Part shown: in pieces, positions 27,377 to 35,466 of the stretch | Position numbering within the stretch: position 1 is the first letter of the stretch | How the letters are laid out: every line of letters begins with the position of its first letter | Assembly: GCA_934255135.1 (NCBI GenBank) | Contig: CAKQMV010000008.1 | Coordinates: forward strand, 1-64,000 | Length of the DNA: 64,000 bases | DNA from: an uncultured Clostridia bacterium | GTDB lineage: Bacteria > Bacillota > Clostridia > Peptostreptococcales > Anaerovoracaceae | Reading direction: 5' to 3' | Notes under the pieces: generated by a model | The model's database searches: none | What the model saw: only the letters and a program-made list of their open reading frames with translations | What the model was told of the DNA's origin: nothing | Program-made: the position numbers and the translations under genes

Positions 27377-28078
27377 ATGATAAAGATGAATACTAAAGAT
27401 AGAAATTATATATACGTGGTTCTTTCGAGGACACCTTCTAAGTTCGCGTGGGCGATAAGAACGTTCGGGCGGATTAACTACAACCATGCATCCATTGCTT
27501 TTGACAGCGACCTTAAGGAGCTCTGGTCATTTGCCCGTAAGATGAACAATCTTCCGATAGATGCCGGCGTTGTAAGGGAGTTTCCGGAGAGATTCACCTT
27601 AAACAAAGTGAATAATATTCCGATCAGAATCTACAGGGTTCCGGTTAATCCCGGTCAGTACAATCTGATTCGTAAACGTGTAATGGAGCTTCATAACGAT
27701 ATGGGGTACCATTATAATATCTTTTCAGCTCTTTTATATCCTATCGCAGGTGGCTTTAAGACAGACAGAGCATATACATGCAGTGAGTTTGTTTCAGCAC
27801 TTCTCGATGAGTATACCGATGTTGCAATTACACGTCCTTGTGAAGCTATTCTTCCTGAGGAGCTTCACGGAATTCTGGAATCTTTCCTGATGTATGATGG
27901 TAATCTTCTTGACTACAGGGAATTTGAACCTGTGGAATCATCATTCTTTGATTATGTGAGTCCATGGAAGGTTGTTGCAGTTACGGTAACGATTTTTGCA
28001 GTCATGGCATACAGAGGTGCAGGCAGGAGAGCTAGGGAATTGAGCAGCTTAAGAGACAGCTGGAGAGATTTCTGGTAA
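27377..28078 (+). CDS. Predicted permuted papain-fold (NlpC/P60-like) hydrolase
   Basis: The 233-residue protein has features of circularly permuted papain-like enzymes (YiiX/YaeF type). A histidine lies in NYNHASIAFD (about residue 38) and a candidate nucleophile cysteine in AYTCSEFVSALLDEY (about residue 136). A single hydrophobic helix (about 195-212) near the C-terminus may anchor it to the membrane. Such enzymes cleave amide or thioester bonds in peptides or lipids. The substrate here is unknown. ATG at 27377 or 27386 are both possible. It lies just upstream of the CsoR-type repressor gene. Confidence 0.6.
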   Translation: MIKMNTKDRNYIYVVLSRTPSKFAWAIRTFGRINYNHASIAFDSDLKELWSFARKMNNLPIDAGVVREFPERFTLNKVNNIPIRIYRVPVNPGQYNLIRKRVMELHNDMGYHYNIFSALLYPIAGGFKTDRAYTCSEFVSALLDEYTDVAITRPCEAILPEELHGILESFLMYDGNLLDYREFEPVESSFFDYVSPWKVVAVTVTIFAVMAYRGAGRRARELSSLRDSWRDFW

Positions 28079-28100
28079 TAAGAACTTAAGGAGTTTTAAG

Positions 28101-28457
28101 ATGAGCGTCATTATTGAATACGGCGAGGATGAGAAGCTGCAGCATGAGCACGAGCATGAACATAATCATGAACATAAACACAAGCACTCACACGAGCATT
28201 CGCCTGAGGAGAAGAAGAAGCAGCTTAACAGAATAGCGAGAGCAATCGGTCATCTTAAGGCTGTGCAGGGCATGATTGAACGCGATGAGGACTGCTCAGA
28301 TATTCTTATTCAGCTTTCTGCTGTAAGATCTGCGATTAACAACCTCGGCAAGGTTATCATCGACGAGCATCTCACACACTGCATCTATCATGCGATAGAA
28401 GAGGGCGATGATACGACGGTTAAGGAGTTCCAGGAAGCAATAAGGAAATTCATATAA
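28101..28457 (+). CDS. CsoR/RcnR-family metal-sensing repressor with His-rich N-terminus
   Basis: The 118-residue helical repressor has the family core IARAIGHLKAVQGMIERDEDC followed by DEHLTHC. The Cys, His and Cys (C..H-x3-C) arrangement matches the copper-type CsoR ligand set more than the nickel-type RcnR set. Unusually, the first 35 residues contain a run of His/Glu repeats (HEHEHEHNHEHKHKH), a likely extra metal-buffering site. It binds DNA and releases it on metal binding. It ends 88 nt before the promoter of the nitrogenase-like operon, but a regulatory link is only inferred. AAGGAG precedes the ATG. Confidence 0.85.
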   Translation: MSVIIEYGEDEKLQHEHEHEHNHEHKHKHSHEHSPEEKKKQLNRIARAIGHLKAVQGMIERDEDCSDILIQLSAVRSAINNLGKVIIDEHLTHCIYHAIEEGDDTTVKEFQEAIRKFI

Positions 28458-28544
28458 CCGATATCCGTCTGACTCGTATTAATGAAGTCCATAAATATAA
28501 TTAATGTATTCAGGACATTGTTAAAGTTAATTTAATAACTTAAA

Positions 28545-28573
28545 TTGACTATAGAAGCATAAGAACCTACAAT
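28545..28573 (+). promoter_or_regulatory. Promoter of the nitrogenase-like/hyp/hydE operon
   Basis: TTGACT (28545-28550), a 17-nt spacer and TACAAT (28568-28573) predict transcription starting near 28580. This would give a roughly 200-nt untranslated leader before the first start codon at 28779. The stretch from 28458 to 28544 shows no recognisable feature. Confidence 0.75.
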
Positions 28574-28579
28574 ATAGGT

Positions 28580-28732
28580 ATCTGATACGAAACGTAACAC
28601 TTGAGTTGAAGATACGCCATGCAATATAGCTTAAAGGATGTCGGTGAACCGGCCAGAGGCTGCTTTACCAATCGTCCGCTACGATATGTAATACAAGAGG
28701 CAGTATCTTCAATTGCGAAGATACTGTTTTTT
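28580..28732 (+). ncRNA. Riboswitch-like structured leader, class not recognised
   Basis: TTGAAGATAC (28606-28615) is perfectly complementary to GTATCTTCAA (28703-28712). The helix extends inward with GCC (28616-28618) and GGC (28699-28701), leaving A702 bulged. This closing helix encloses about 80 nt with further stems: GTCGG/CCGGC around TGAA (28640-28653) and ATCGT/ACGAT around CCGCT (28671-28685). The 3' strand of the closing helix is also the 5' strand of the terminator at 28701-28732, so the two folds exclude each other. An alternative 5' pairing, GTATCT (28578-28583) with AGATAC (28610-28615), is also possible. This is the architecture of a transcription-attenuating switch that is ON when the closing helix forms. 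It does not match the TPP, cobalamin, SAM, FMN, THF, NiCo or c-di-GMP consensus elements I know. Confidence 0.75.
28701..28732 (+). terminator. Leader terminator upstream of the nitrogenase-like operon
   Basis: CAGTATCTTC (28701-28710) pairs perfectly with GAAGATACTG (28717-28726) around AATTGC, then six Ts (28727-28732). It lies between the promoter and the first gene, so it must be bypassed for operon expression. Confidence 0.92.
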
Positions 28733-28778
28733 ATTTTGTTATATAGAAGAGATTTTGTTATATAGAGGAGGTCATCCC

Positions 28779-29027
28779 TTGAACGGAAATAGAATTGCGA
28801 TAATCGGAATAATAATCGAGAAGAGCGAATCGGTTGAGAAGGTTAACGCTCTTTTGCACGACTACAGTGATGTAATTGTTGGAAGAATGGGTGTTCCCTG
28901 CAAGGATAGGGGAGTCAGCATTATAAGCGTGGCTCTCGATGCAACACAGGATTCAATCAATACGCTTGCGGGAAAGCTTGGTCGAATCGATGGTGTTTCA
29001 AGCAAGGCGCTATGCGTGTCGAAGTAG
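28779..29027 (+). CDS. TM1266-type ACT-fold protein (iron-only hydrogenase system regulator family)
   Basis: The 82-residue protein has an ACT/NikR-C-like beta-alpha-beta fold pattern (NRIAIIGIIIEKSESVEK, then VGRMGVPCKDRGVSIISVALDA). This fits the TM1266 family, which is normally encoded beside hydE/hydF/hydG of [FeFe] hydrogenases. It lacks a DNA-binding domain, so its regulatory mode is unknown. The start is a TTG with AGGAGG at 28766-28771, 7 nt upstream. A longer reading frame would begin inside the leader terminator and is rejected. It is the first gene of the operon, 12 nt before the first NifH-like gene. Confidence 0.82.
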   Translation: MNGNRIAIIGIIIEKSESVEKVNALLHDYSDVIVGRMGVPCKDRGVSIISVALDATQDSINTLAGKLGRIDGVSSKALCVSK

Positions 29028-29039
29028 TGGAGGAGACAG

Positions 29040-29786
29040 ATGAGAAGGATAGCAATATACGGCAAGGGCGGTATAGGCAAGTCAACAATCTGCTCTAATC
29101 TTGCATCAGCAATGGCTGCGGACGGATTTAAGGTAATGCAGATCGGCTGCGACCCGAAGGCAGATTCAACAGCACTTCACAGGAAGGGGGTTAAGCTTCC
29201 TACAGTTCTTGACACAATGAGAGCGAAGGGAAGTGACTGGGGCCTTGATGAGGTTGTACATGTAAGCGATGATGGAGTTTTCTGCATCGAAGCTGGTGGA
29301 CCGGTTCCTGGACTTGGCTGTGCCGGCAGAGGAATCATCACAGCACTTGAGAAGCTTGAAGAGAAAGGCCTGTATGAGAAGTATGAGCCTGATGTGATTC
29401 TATACGATGTTCTCGGAGACGTTGTGTGCGGAGGCTTCAGTATGCCAATGAGATCAGGCTATGCAGATACTGTATATGTTGTGACCTCAGGTGAGAACAT
29501 GTCAATCTATGCGGCGGCTAACATTGCGATGGCTATAAGCAACTTCAGAGGTAGAGGATATGCGAAGCTTGGAGGTCTTATCCTTAACAGAAGAGATGTC
29601 AGAAACGAAGAGGATAAGGTAAGAGAGCTTGCAGCAGACCTTAAGACAGAGATTATTTCAGATATCCCAAGGTCATCTGATATCCAGGATGCGGAGGATG
29701 CCGGCGAGACTATCGTAAGACTGATGCCAGGCTCTGAGGTATCAGAGATTATTAAGAAGACTTCACGCAGAATCCTTTCTGAATAG
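29040..29786 (+). CDS. NifH/BchL-like reductase, copy A
   Basis: The 248-residue dimeric ATPase-reductase has the P-loop GKGGIGKST (8-16), the switch segment DPKADST (38-44), and the two inter-subunit [4Fe-4S] cysteines C94 (GLGCAGRG) and C130 ([11 protein letters not shown]). R97 corresponds to the ADP-ribosylated arginine of NifH. It should pass electrons with ATP hydrolysis to a NifDK-like partner. The partner is probably the fused protein encoded next, after a 68-nt gap. It is shorter than true NifH and the context lacks nifB, nifE, nifN and nifV, so nitrogen fixation is not implied. Confidence 0.9.
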   Translation: MRRIAIYGKGGIGKSTICSNLASAMAADGFKVMQIGCDPKADSTALHRKGVKLPTVLDTMRAKGSDWGLDEVVHVSDDGVFCIEAGGPVPGLGCAGRGIITALEKLEEKGLYEKYEPDVILYDVLGDVVCGGFSMPMRSGYADTVYVVTSGENMSIYAAANIAMAISNFRGRGYAKLGGLILNRRDVRNEEDKVRELAADLKTEIISDIPRSSDIQDAEDAGETIVRLMPGSEVSEIIKKTSRRILSE

Positions 29787-29854
29787 CAGGATAACAGGAC
29801 AACAGAACAACAACCATTAAACATTAAACAGTTTAGTAACAGAGGCTAATCAGA

Positions 29855-32380
29855 ATGAAGGATATGATTAATACAGAATCATTAAGAATAGAAGATACGA
29901 CTTTCCCAGCTCCATGGAAGAGTCAGCTGGAGTTCAGCTCTCCAGCGAGAGGAACGTGGAACATCGTTCACACGGGAATGCTTATTCCGGAAAGCCACCA
30001 GATTTTTGTCTGCGCGAAGGGCTGCCTCAGAGGTGTAGTTCTTACGGCTGCCGAGATGGGCGAGATGGGAAGATACTCGGCACTTGAGATCAGAGAAGAG
30101 AATGTTCTTAACGGCGATATGGAGACAATGATGATAGACGGCGTTACAGATATCATCGAGAAGCTGCCGGTAAGACCTCGTGCTATAGAGCTTTTTATAA
30201 GTTGTCAGCATTTCTTCTTAGCATATGATCAGAAGCTTGTATTCAGAACTCTTAAAGAGAAGTTTCCGGATATAAGCTTTGTGGACTGCTACATGATTCC
30301 AACTCTTCGTAAGAGCGGAATTACACCGGATCAGAGGATGAGAGTTCAGATGTACAGAATGCTCGAGAAGGGACATATGTCACCTTCGAAGATAAACCAC
30401 ATCGGCTCGAATCACAGGATCAGAAGCAGCTCGGAGATATATGCTTTTGCCCGTAGAAACGGATACATTTTAAGATCCATTCACGACTGTGAGAGCTTCG
30501 ATGAGTACCTTGAGATGGCAGATGCGTGCTTTAACATCGTGACTGAGCCGCTTGCACTTAAGGCTGCAGAGGATATGGAAGCAAGACTCGGTATTCCTTA
30601 CGCATATGTGCCTAACGTGTTCAGATTCTCAGATATCGAGGAGGCTTACAGGAAGCTTTCTCTTGTAACCGGCGATCTTGCACCATACAGAATGCATGCT
30701 CAGGTTGAGATTGACAAGACTAAGAAACTTATCGGTGACGCTGAGATCGTGCTTGATTACACATTTACATTTAGAACGCTGAACCTGGCTAGATTCCTTG
30801 TCGAAAAGGGCTTCAACGTGACCGATATTTACATCGACAGCTTCCTGCCTGAAGATGAGGATGACTGGAAGCACCTTAAAGAGAACAGACCTGGCATAAT
30901 GATTCACCCGACGAACAGACCTTCGATGAGATTTGAGAAGGCCGGAAGAACTGATGCGATTGCACTCGGACAGAAGGCGGCTGAATTTGCGGGAACAGAT
31001 CATTTTGTGAATATTGCTGAAGGTGGCGGACTTTTCGGCTTTGCTGGAGTAGCGGAGCTTATGGAGCTTATGCGAGATGCATATATAAATGAGAAGGACA
31101 GACGAGAGGTCATTCAGAAGAAGGGCTTTAATCAGAGAAGTCTTCTAGATGAATCGGAGTGCCTATGCTCATCGGAGCCTCGAATCAGCAGTCTTACCTC
31201 AACAGGAATCAGAAGCTCTGCGAGCCTTATACCGACATATTCATCGGACGAATTCGGTGCATGCTCATCGCTTTATGAGCTCGGCGGAATGGTAGTAATG
31301 CACGATGCATCGGGTTGCAATTCAACTTATACAACTCATGACGAGCCAAGATGGTACGACCACCAGAGCATGATATATATATCGGCAATTTCTGAGATGG
31401 AAGCTATCATGGGAGACGACGATAAGCTGATCAAGGACATGACAGATGCGACAGAGGAGCTTCATCCAAGGTTTGCGGCAATCGTCGGAGCACCGATACC
31501 TTACATGACAGGAATCGACCTCGATGCGATTTCAGAAATCCTTAAATCAAAGCTTGAAATTCCGGTTTACGGCATCCACGCCAACGGAATGAATGATTAT
31601 ACGAAGGGAATAGAGATGGCCCTTGAGGCACTGACAGACGACCTCACGGAGGCACCGAAGGAAAATTCAGGCGCACACGACAGGGTCAGAGTCAACCTCC
31701 TTGGAATCACGCCACTTGATTACGCAAATCCATCGAATATGGATGAGCTTTATAAGTGGCTTTCCGAAAACGGCATGATCAAGCACTCAAGCTTCACGAT
31801 GGATTCATCAATCGAAGAGATCAAAGATGCTGCGAATGCTGATGTGAACCTGGTTCTGTCATCGGGAGGCCTTAAGACTGCGAAGAAGTTCAAGCGCCTT
31901 TACGGAATTCCATATGTGATAGGAGCACCTTTGGGCCGTGGATATGCGACGGAGCTTGCGAAGAATCTTAAAGACGCAGCTTCGGGCCAAAAACCTGGTT
32001 CAGCGACATGTGAGCGTCCCGCTTCGGCCGATGTTTTAATCATCGGAGAGGCTGTAACATCAGTTTCGCTCGCAAGAGCACTCGAGCTTGACCTTGGAAT
32101 AAGAGCAAGCGTTGCAGCAACAGTAAGCTGCAGCGATGAAATATTAAGAGCGGGCGACAGATTTACACCATGCGAGGATGCTGTGATAGAGGCTTTAGAT
32201 GAGCTTAAACCAGGAGCTGTAATTGCAGATCCTTTCTACATGGCAATCGTGAATGAGAAGACATTATTTATACCACTTCCTCACGAGGCCTTCTCAGGAA
32301 GAATTTTTGATAAGGAAGCACCGTGTCTGGTTAACACAGACCTTGATGCACTGCTTCAGGTAGGAGAGATAAATGCTTAA
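29855..32380 (+). CDS. Fused NifD-NifK-like nitrogenase component-1 homologue
   Basis: The 841-residue protein joins a NifD-like half (about 1-430) to a NifK-like half (about 435-841), normally two polypeptides. Aligned by eye with the split copy downstream, four cysteines are shared in the D half (C57, C117, C145, C212) and one in the K half (C488, in DASGCN). This is fewer than the six P-cluster cysteines of MoFe protein and recalls the simpler [4Fe-4S] catalytic proteins of DPOR/COR. No cysteine lies between 225 and 436, where the FeMo-cofactor ligand of NifD would be expected. Substrate unknown. The K half shares DEPRW with NifK-like copy B. The next gene overlaps its end by 8 nt. Confidence 0.82.
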   Translation: MKDMINTESLRIEDTTFPAPWKSQLEFSSPARGTWNIVHTGMLIPESHQIFVCAKGCLRGVVLTAAEMGEMGRYSALEIREENVLNGDMETMMIDGVTDIIEKLPVRPRAIELFISCQHFFLAYDQKLVFRTLKEKFPDISFVDCYMIPTLRKSGITPDQRMRVQMYRMLEKGHMSPSKINHIGSNHRIRSSSEIYAFARRNGYILRSIHDCESFDEYLEMADACFNIVTEPLALKAAEDMEARLGIPYAYVPNVFRFSDIEEAYRKLSLVTGDLAPYRMHAQVEIDKTKKLIGDAEIVLDYTFTFRTLNLARFLVEKGFNVTDIYIDSFLPEDEDDWKHLKENRPGIMIHPTNRPSMRFEKAGRTDAIALGQKAAEFAGTDHFVNIAEGGGLFGFAGVAELMELMRDAYINEKDRREVIQKKGFNQRSLLDESECLCSSEPRISSLTSTGIRSSASLIPTYSSDEFGACSSLYELGGMVVMHDASGCNSTYTTHDEPRWYDHQSMIYISAISEMEAIMGDDDKLIKDMTDATEELHPRFAAIVGAPIPYMTGIDLDAISEILKSKLEIPVYGIHANGMNDYTKGIEMALEALTDDLTEAPKENSGAHDRVRVNLLGITPLDYANPSNMDELYKWLSENGMIKHSSFTMDSSIEEIKDAANADVNLVLSSGGLKTAKKFKRLYGIPYVIGAPLGRGYATELAKNLKDAASGQKPGSATCERPASADVLIIGEAVTSVSLARALELDLGIRASVAATVSCSDEILRAGDRFTPCEDAVIEALDELKPGAVIADPFYMAIVNEKTLFIPLPHEAFSGRIFDKEAPCLVNTDLDALLQVGEINA

Positions 32381-33122
32381 ATTAGCGGTATATGGTAAAG
32401 GCGGAATAGGAAAATCAACAACAACGGCAAATCTTGCAGCGGCTTTTGCAAGCCTCGGCAAGAAGGTAATCCAGATAGGTTGCGATCCTAAGGCTGACTC
32501 GACAATGAACCTTCTTTCAGGAACTCCTGTTCAGTCAGTAATGGATTACATGAGAATTAACGATTGCGAGCCGGAGAGACTCGACGAGATTGTAAAGGAA
32601 GGCTACGGCGGAATCGTCTGCATCGAGACAGGCGGACCTACACCGGGACTTGGCTGCGCAGGAAGGGGAATCATAACAACATTCTCACTTCTTGAAGACC
32701 TCGAGCTCTTTGAGACTTACAAGCCTGACGTTGTGCTATACGACGTACTTGGAGACGTTGTGTGCGGAGGCTTTGCAGCACCTATAAGAGAGGGTTACGC
32801 AGAAGAGATTCTTATCGTAACATCAGGCGAGAAAATGGCGCTTTATGCGGCAAACAATATCGCCAAGGCTGTCGAGAATTTCGAGGACAGAGGATATGCG
32901 AGCGTTCGCGGAGTCGTTATGAACAGACGTAACGTTGAGAACGAGGAAGAGAAGGTCAAGGCCTGGGCTGATGAGGCGGGCTTCCCCGTTATCGCAGACA
33001 TTCCAAGAAGCAACGATATTATTAAATACGAAGATCAGGGCATGACAGTTATCGAAGGCGATAGAAGCCTTGAAGTGAGTCAATGCTACATAAAACTTGC
33101 AAAGAGGTTACTTAATGAATAA
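32373..33122 (+). CDS. NifH/BchL-like reductase, copy B
   Basis: The 249-residue paralogue of the reductase at 29040 has the P-loop GKGGIGKST (8-16), DPKADST (38-44), cluster cysteines C95 and C131, and R98. It shares identical segments around both cysteines with copy A but differs through the middle and C-terminus. It overlaps the fused gene upstream by 8 nt and the NifD-like gene downstream by 8 nt, so it is translated with the B-set component-1 pair. Two dedicated reductases in one operon suggest two separate electron-transfer partners. Confidence 0.9.
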   Translation: MLKLAVYGKGGIGKSTTTANLAAAFASLGKKVIQIGCDPKADSTMNLLSGTPVQSVMDYMRINDCEPERLDEIVKEGYGGIVCIETGGPTPGLGCAGRGIITTFSLLEDLELFETYKPDVVLYDVLGDVVCGGFAAPIREGYAEEILIVTSGEKMALYAANNIAKAVENFEDRGYASVRGVVMNRRNVENEEEKVKAWADEAGFPVIADIPRSNDIIKYEDQGMTVIEGDRSLEVSQCYIKLAKRLLNE

Positions 33123-34413
33123 ACAGGATGCATTTTATATAACAGCAAGAGATCTTGCAGACGGAGGAATCGAAGGCGTTCCGTCAGAGCTTAAGTCGCA
33201 GGATCACCTAATCTACAGCTCACCTGCAGCGCTGAGCTTTAACTCACCTGGAGCACAGGGCTTCGGTGTCAAAAGAGCGGGTCTTGCAGTCCCAGGCTCC
33301 GTGATGCTGCTGGTTGCTCCGGCGTGCTGCGGACGTAACACAACTATGCTTGCAGAGCTCGGTTCATATGCTGACAGATTCTACTATCTTCTTCAGGATG
33401 ATACAGATATCATCACTGGAAGACACCTTAACAGAATCTCACAGGCAGTTAAGGATGTGGCAGATTTCCATGAAGAGTCGACTGGAACAAGACCTAACGT
33501 GGTAATGATCTGTATCACATGCGTAGACGCACTTCTCGGAACAGATATGGACAGAGTCTGCAGAAAGGCTTCAGAGTTTGCAGGACTTCCTGTTCTTCCA
33601 TGCTATATGTATGCGCTTGAAAGAGAGGGAAGAGTTCCTCCGATGACAGCGGTAAGAAGAACAGTGTACCAGCTCCTCGAGCCAAGGGAGAAGAAGAACA
33701 CAACAGTAAATCTTCTCGGACACTTCGCACCGCTTAACGATGATTCAGAAATCTACGAGCTTCTGAGAGGCATCGGAGTTAAGAAGATTAACGAGATATC
33801 AAGATGCGAGGATTTCGATGAGTATCTTGGAATGGCTGAGGCGAACTTCAGTATTATCCTGAACCCAGAATCAAGACTTGCTGCAGAGGATATTGCCAAA
33901 AGACTTGAGATTCCATCAGTCGAGCTTACAAGAATGTACAGAATCGACAAGATCAGAAAGCAGTATCAGCTCTTTGCGGGAGCTATCGGAGCTAAGATAG
34001 ATGACTCTAAGTTCTACGAGGAAGCGGCGGCGAAGGTAGAAGCTTTTGCCCGTGAGAACAAGGGTAAGAGGGTTGCAATCGGAGAGTGCATGAATGCGGA
34101 TTCATTCGAGCTTGCACTTGCAATGACTGAGTACGGACTTACAGTAACTGAGATTTACGGCACAGTTTCGGCTGAGAGAATGCCATATATCAAGATGCTT
34201 GCAGAACTTAGTCCTGAGACAAGAATCTACACCAATCTCGAGCCGTCAATGCTTTATTACGATTCAAGCGAGCTTCCATGCGACTTTACCATCGGAATTG
34301 ATGCCGGATATTATCATCCGGATGCGCCTAATGTTCCTTGGAATCTCGAGGTTCAGCCATGGGGCTACAACGGTCTTATCCGTCTGATTGAAGAAATAGA
34401 AGGAGTGCTCTAG
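33115..34413 (+). CDS. NifD-like component-1 homologue, copy B
   Basis: The 432-residue protein aligns with the D half of the fused copy. C72 (APACCGRN), C136 (CITCVDALL), C163 (LPCYMYAL) and C231 ([10 protein letters not shown]) match C57, C117, C145 and C212 of copy A. It has extra cysteines at 71, 133, 149, 325 (GECMNAD) and in LPCDFT near the C-terminus. The start at 33115 overlaps the reductase stop. An upstream in-frame TTG at 33097 lacks a spaced RBS. It is expected to pair with the NifK-like product encoded directly after it. The cofactor and substrate cannot be read from the sequence. Confidence 0.82.
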   Translation: MNKQDAFYITARDLADGGIEGVPSELKSQDHLIYSSPAALSFNSPGAQGFGVKRAGLAVPGSVMLLVAPACCGRNTTMLAELGSYADRFYYLLQDDTDIITGRHLNRISQAVKDVADFHEESTGTRPNVVMICITCVDALLGTDMDRVCRKASEFAGLPVLPCYMYALEREGRVPPMTAVRRTVYQLLEPREKKNTTVNLLGHFAPLNDDSEIYELLRGIGVKKINEISRCEDFDEYLGMAEANFSIILNPESRLAAEDIAKRLEIPSVELTRMYRIDKIRKQYQLFAGAIGAKIDDSKFYEEAAAKVEAFARENKGKRVAIGECMNADSFELALAMTEYGLTVTEIYGTVSAERMPYIKMLAELSPETRIYTNLEPSMLYYDSSELPCDFTIGIDAGYYHPDAPNVPWNLEVQPWGYNGLIRLIEEIEGVL

Positions 34414-35466
34414 ATGAAGGGTTTACTAAGAGTTATGTCACCGTTTGCGCCTGACCAGTCAGGTGCGGCTTCGGTGTTTTACGATATGAATGCGATTACA
34501 GTCATATGCGATGCCGGCGGATGTACCGGAAACGTGTGTGGCTTCGATGAGCCGAGATGGCAGAAGAATGCGAGACCGATTTTCAGTGCGGGACTTCGTG
34601 ATATGGATGCGATTCTCGGAAGAGATGACAGACTGGTCGACAAGCTTAAGCTTGTTTCAGATAAGAGCGATGCGGATTTTGCTGCTATAATCGGAACTCC
34701 CGTGCCGGCAGTTATTGCAACTGACTTTAAGGCTCTCAAAAAAATGGCATCAAAGCGTTGCGGCATCCCAGTTGTAACGTGTGAGTGCACAGGAACTAAT
34801 CTCTACGACAAGGGTGAGGAGATGGCTTACCTCGAGCTTATGAAGACGTTCACAAGGGACATGGATGTGTGCGAGGGAAGAGTCGGAGTCCTCGGTGCGA
34901 CACCACTTAACTTCAGCGATATTGAAGCTGACAAGCTTATCAGAAAACACTATATGGAAGAAGGCTTTAGCGAGGTGCTTGTCTACGGCATGGGCGACGG
35001 ACTTGATTCGGTAAGAATGGCGGCGTCATGCGAGATGAATATCGTAGTTTCAGCTTCGGGACTTGCTCCGGCAAGATGGCTTAAGAAAAATTATGGGACA
35101 CCTTACAGAGTTGAGTGCCCTTTTGCAGGCGAGGCTGCAGCTAAGGCGGCAGGAGTGCTTAAGCATTCAAAGGTTCTTATCGTACATGAGCAGGTTGCTG
35201 CAAACAGCCTTAGAGATGCGATGGAGGACTGCGACGTTACAGTAGCGACCTTCTTCACACTCGATAAGAACATTGCAAATGAAGGCGATGTGCTGGTGGA
35301 GACAGAGGCTCAGTTTATAGAGCTTGTCGAAAATGGAGGCTACGATGCAGTTATCTGCGACGAGCTTCTTAGAAGAGCCGTAAAGGATGGAACCTACGGC
35401 ATTTGGATTAACCGAAGACATTTTGCAGTCTCCGGAAACCTGGAGGAAGGATTATGCGAACTCTAA
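34414..35466 (+). CDS. NifK-like component-1 homologue, copy B
   Basis: The 350-residue protein aligns with the K half of the fused protein (matching blocks around DAGGC, DEPRW, AIIGTPVPA and VLGATPLNF). Cysteines C32, C37 and C42 cluster near the N-terminus; C37 equals C488 of the fused copy. It is much shorter than NifK (about 510 residues) and lacks an extended N-terminal region. It directly abuts the NifD-like gene and its end overlaps hypF by 13 nt, which ties the nitrogenase-like and Hyp genes into one translationally coupled unit. Confidence 0.8.
   Translation: MKGLLRVMSPFAPDQSGAASVFYDMNAITVICDAGGCTGNVCGFDEPRWQKNARPIFSAGLRDMDAILGRDDRLVDKLKLVSDKSDADFAAIIGTPVPAVIATDFKALKKMASKRCGIPVVTCECTGTNLYDKGEEMAYLELMKTFTRDMDVCEGRVGVLGATPLNFSDIEADKLIRKHYMEEGFSEVLVYGMGDGLDSVRMAASCEMNIVVSASGLAPARWLKKNYGTPYRVECPFAGEAAAKAAGVLKHSKVLIVHEQVAANSLRDAMEDCDVTVATFFTLDKNIANEGDVLVETEAQFIELVENGGYDAVICDELLRRAVKDGTYGIWINRRHFAVSGNLEEGLCEL

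Noticed and set aside
28580..28732. Cobalamin or TPP riboswitch
   Set aside because: The B12 box and THI-box blocks are absent; the segment resembles neither consensus.
28713..28778. N-terminal extension of the TM1266-type protein
   Set aside because: The longer frame starts inside the terminator stem, whereas the TTG at 28779 has AGGAGG 7 nt upstream.
29040..35466. Genuine nitrogen-fixation (nif) cluster
   Set aside because: The proteins are shorter than NifH, NifD and NifK, the P-cluster cysteine set is reduced, the cofactor-ligand cysteine region is absent in the fused D half, and nifB, nifE/N, nifV and nifS/U are not present.
29040..35466. Protochlorophyllide/chlorophyllide reductase or F430 synthesis (BchLNB, CfbCD)
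   Set aside because: No tetrapyrrole biosynthesis genes accompany the cluster and two full paralogous sets are present, one fused, which does not fit either pathway.
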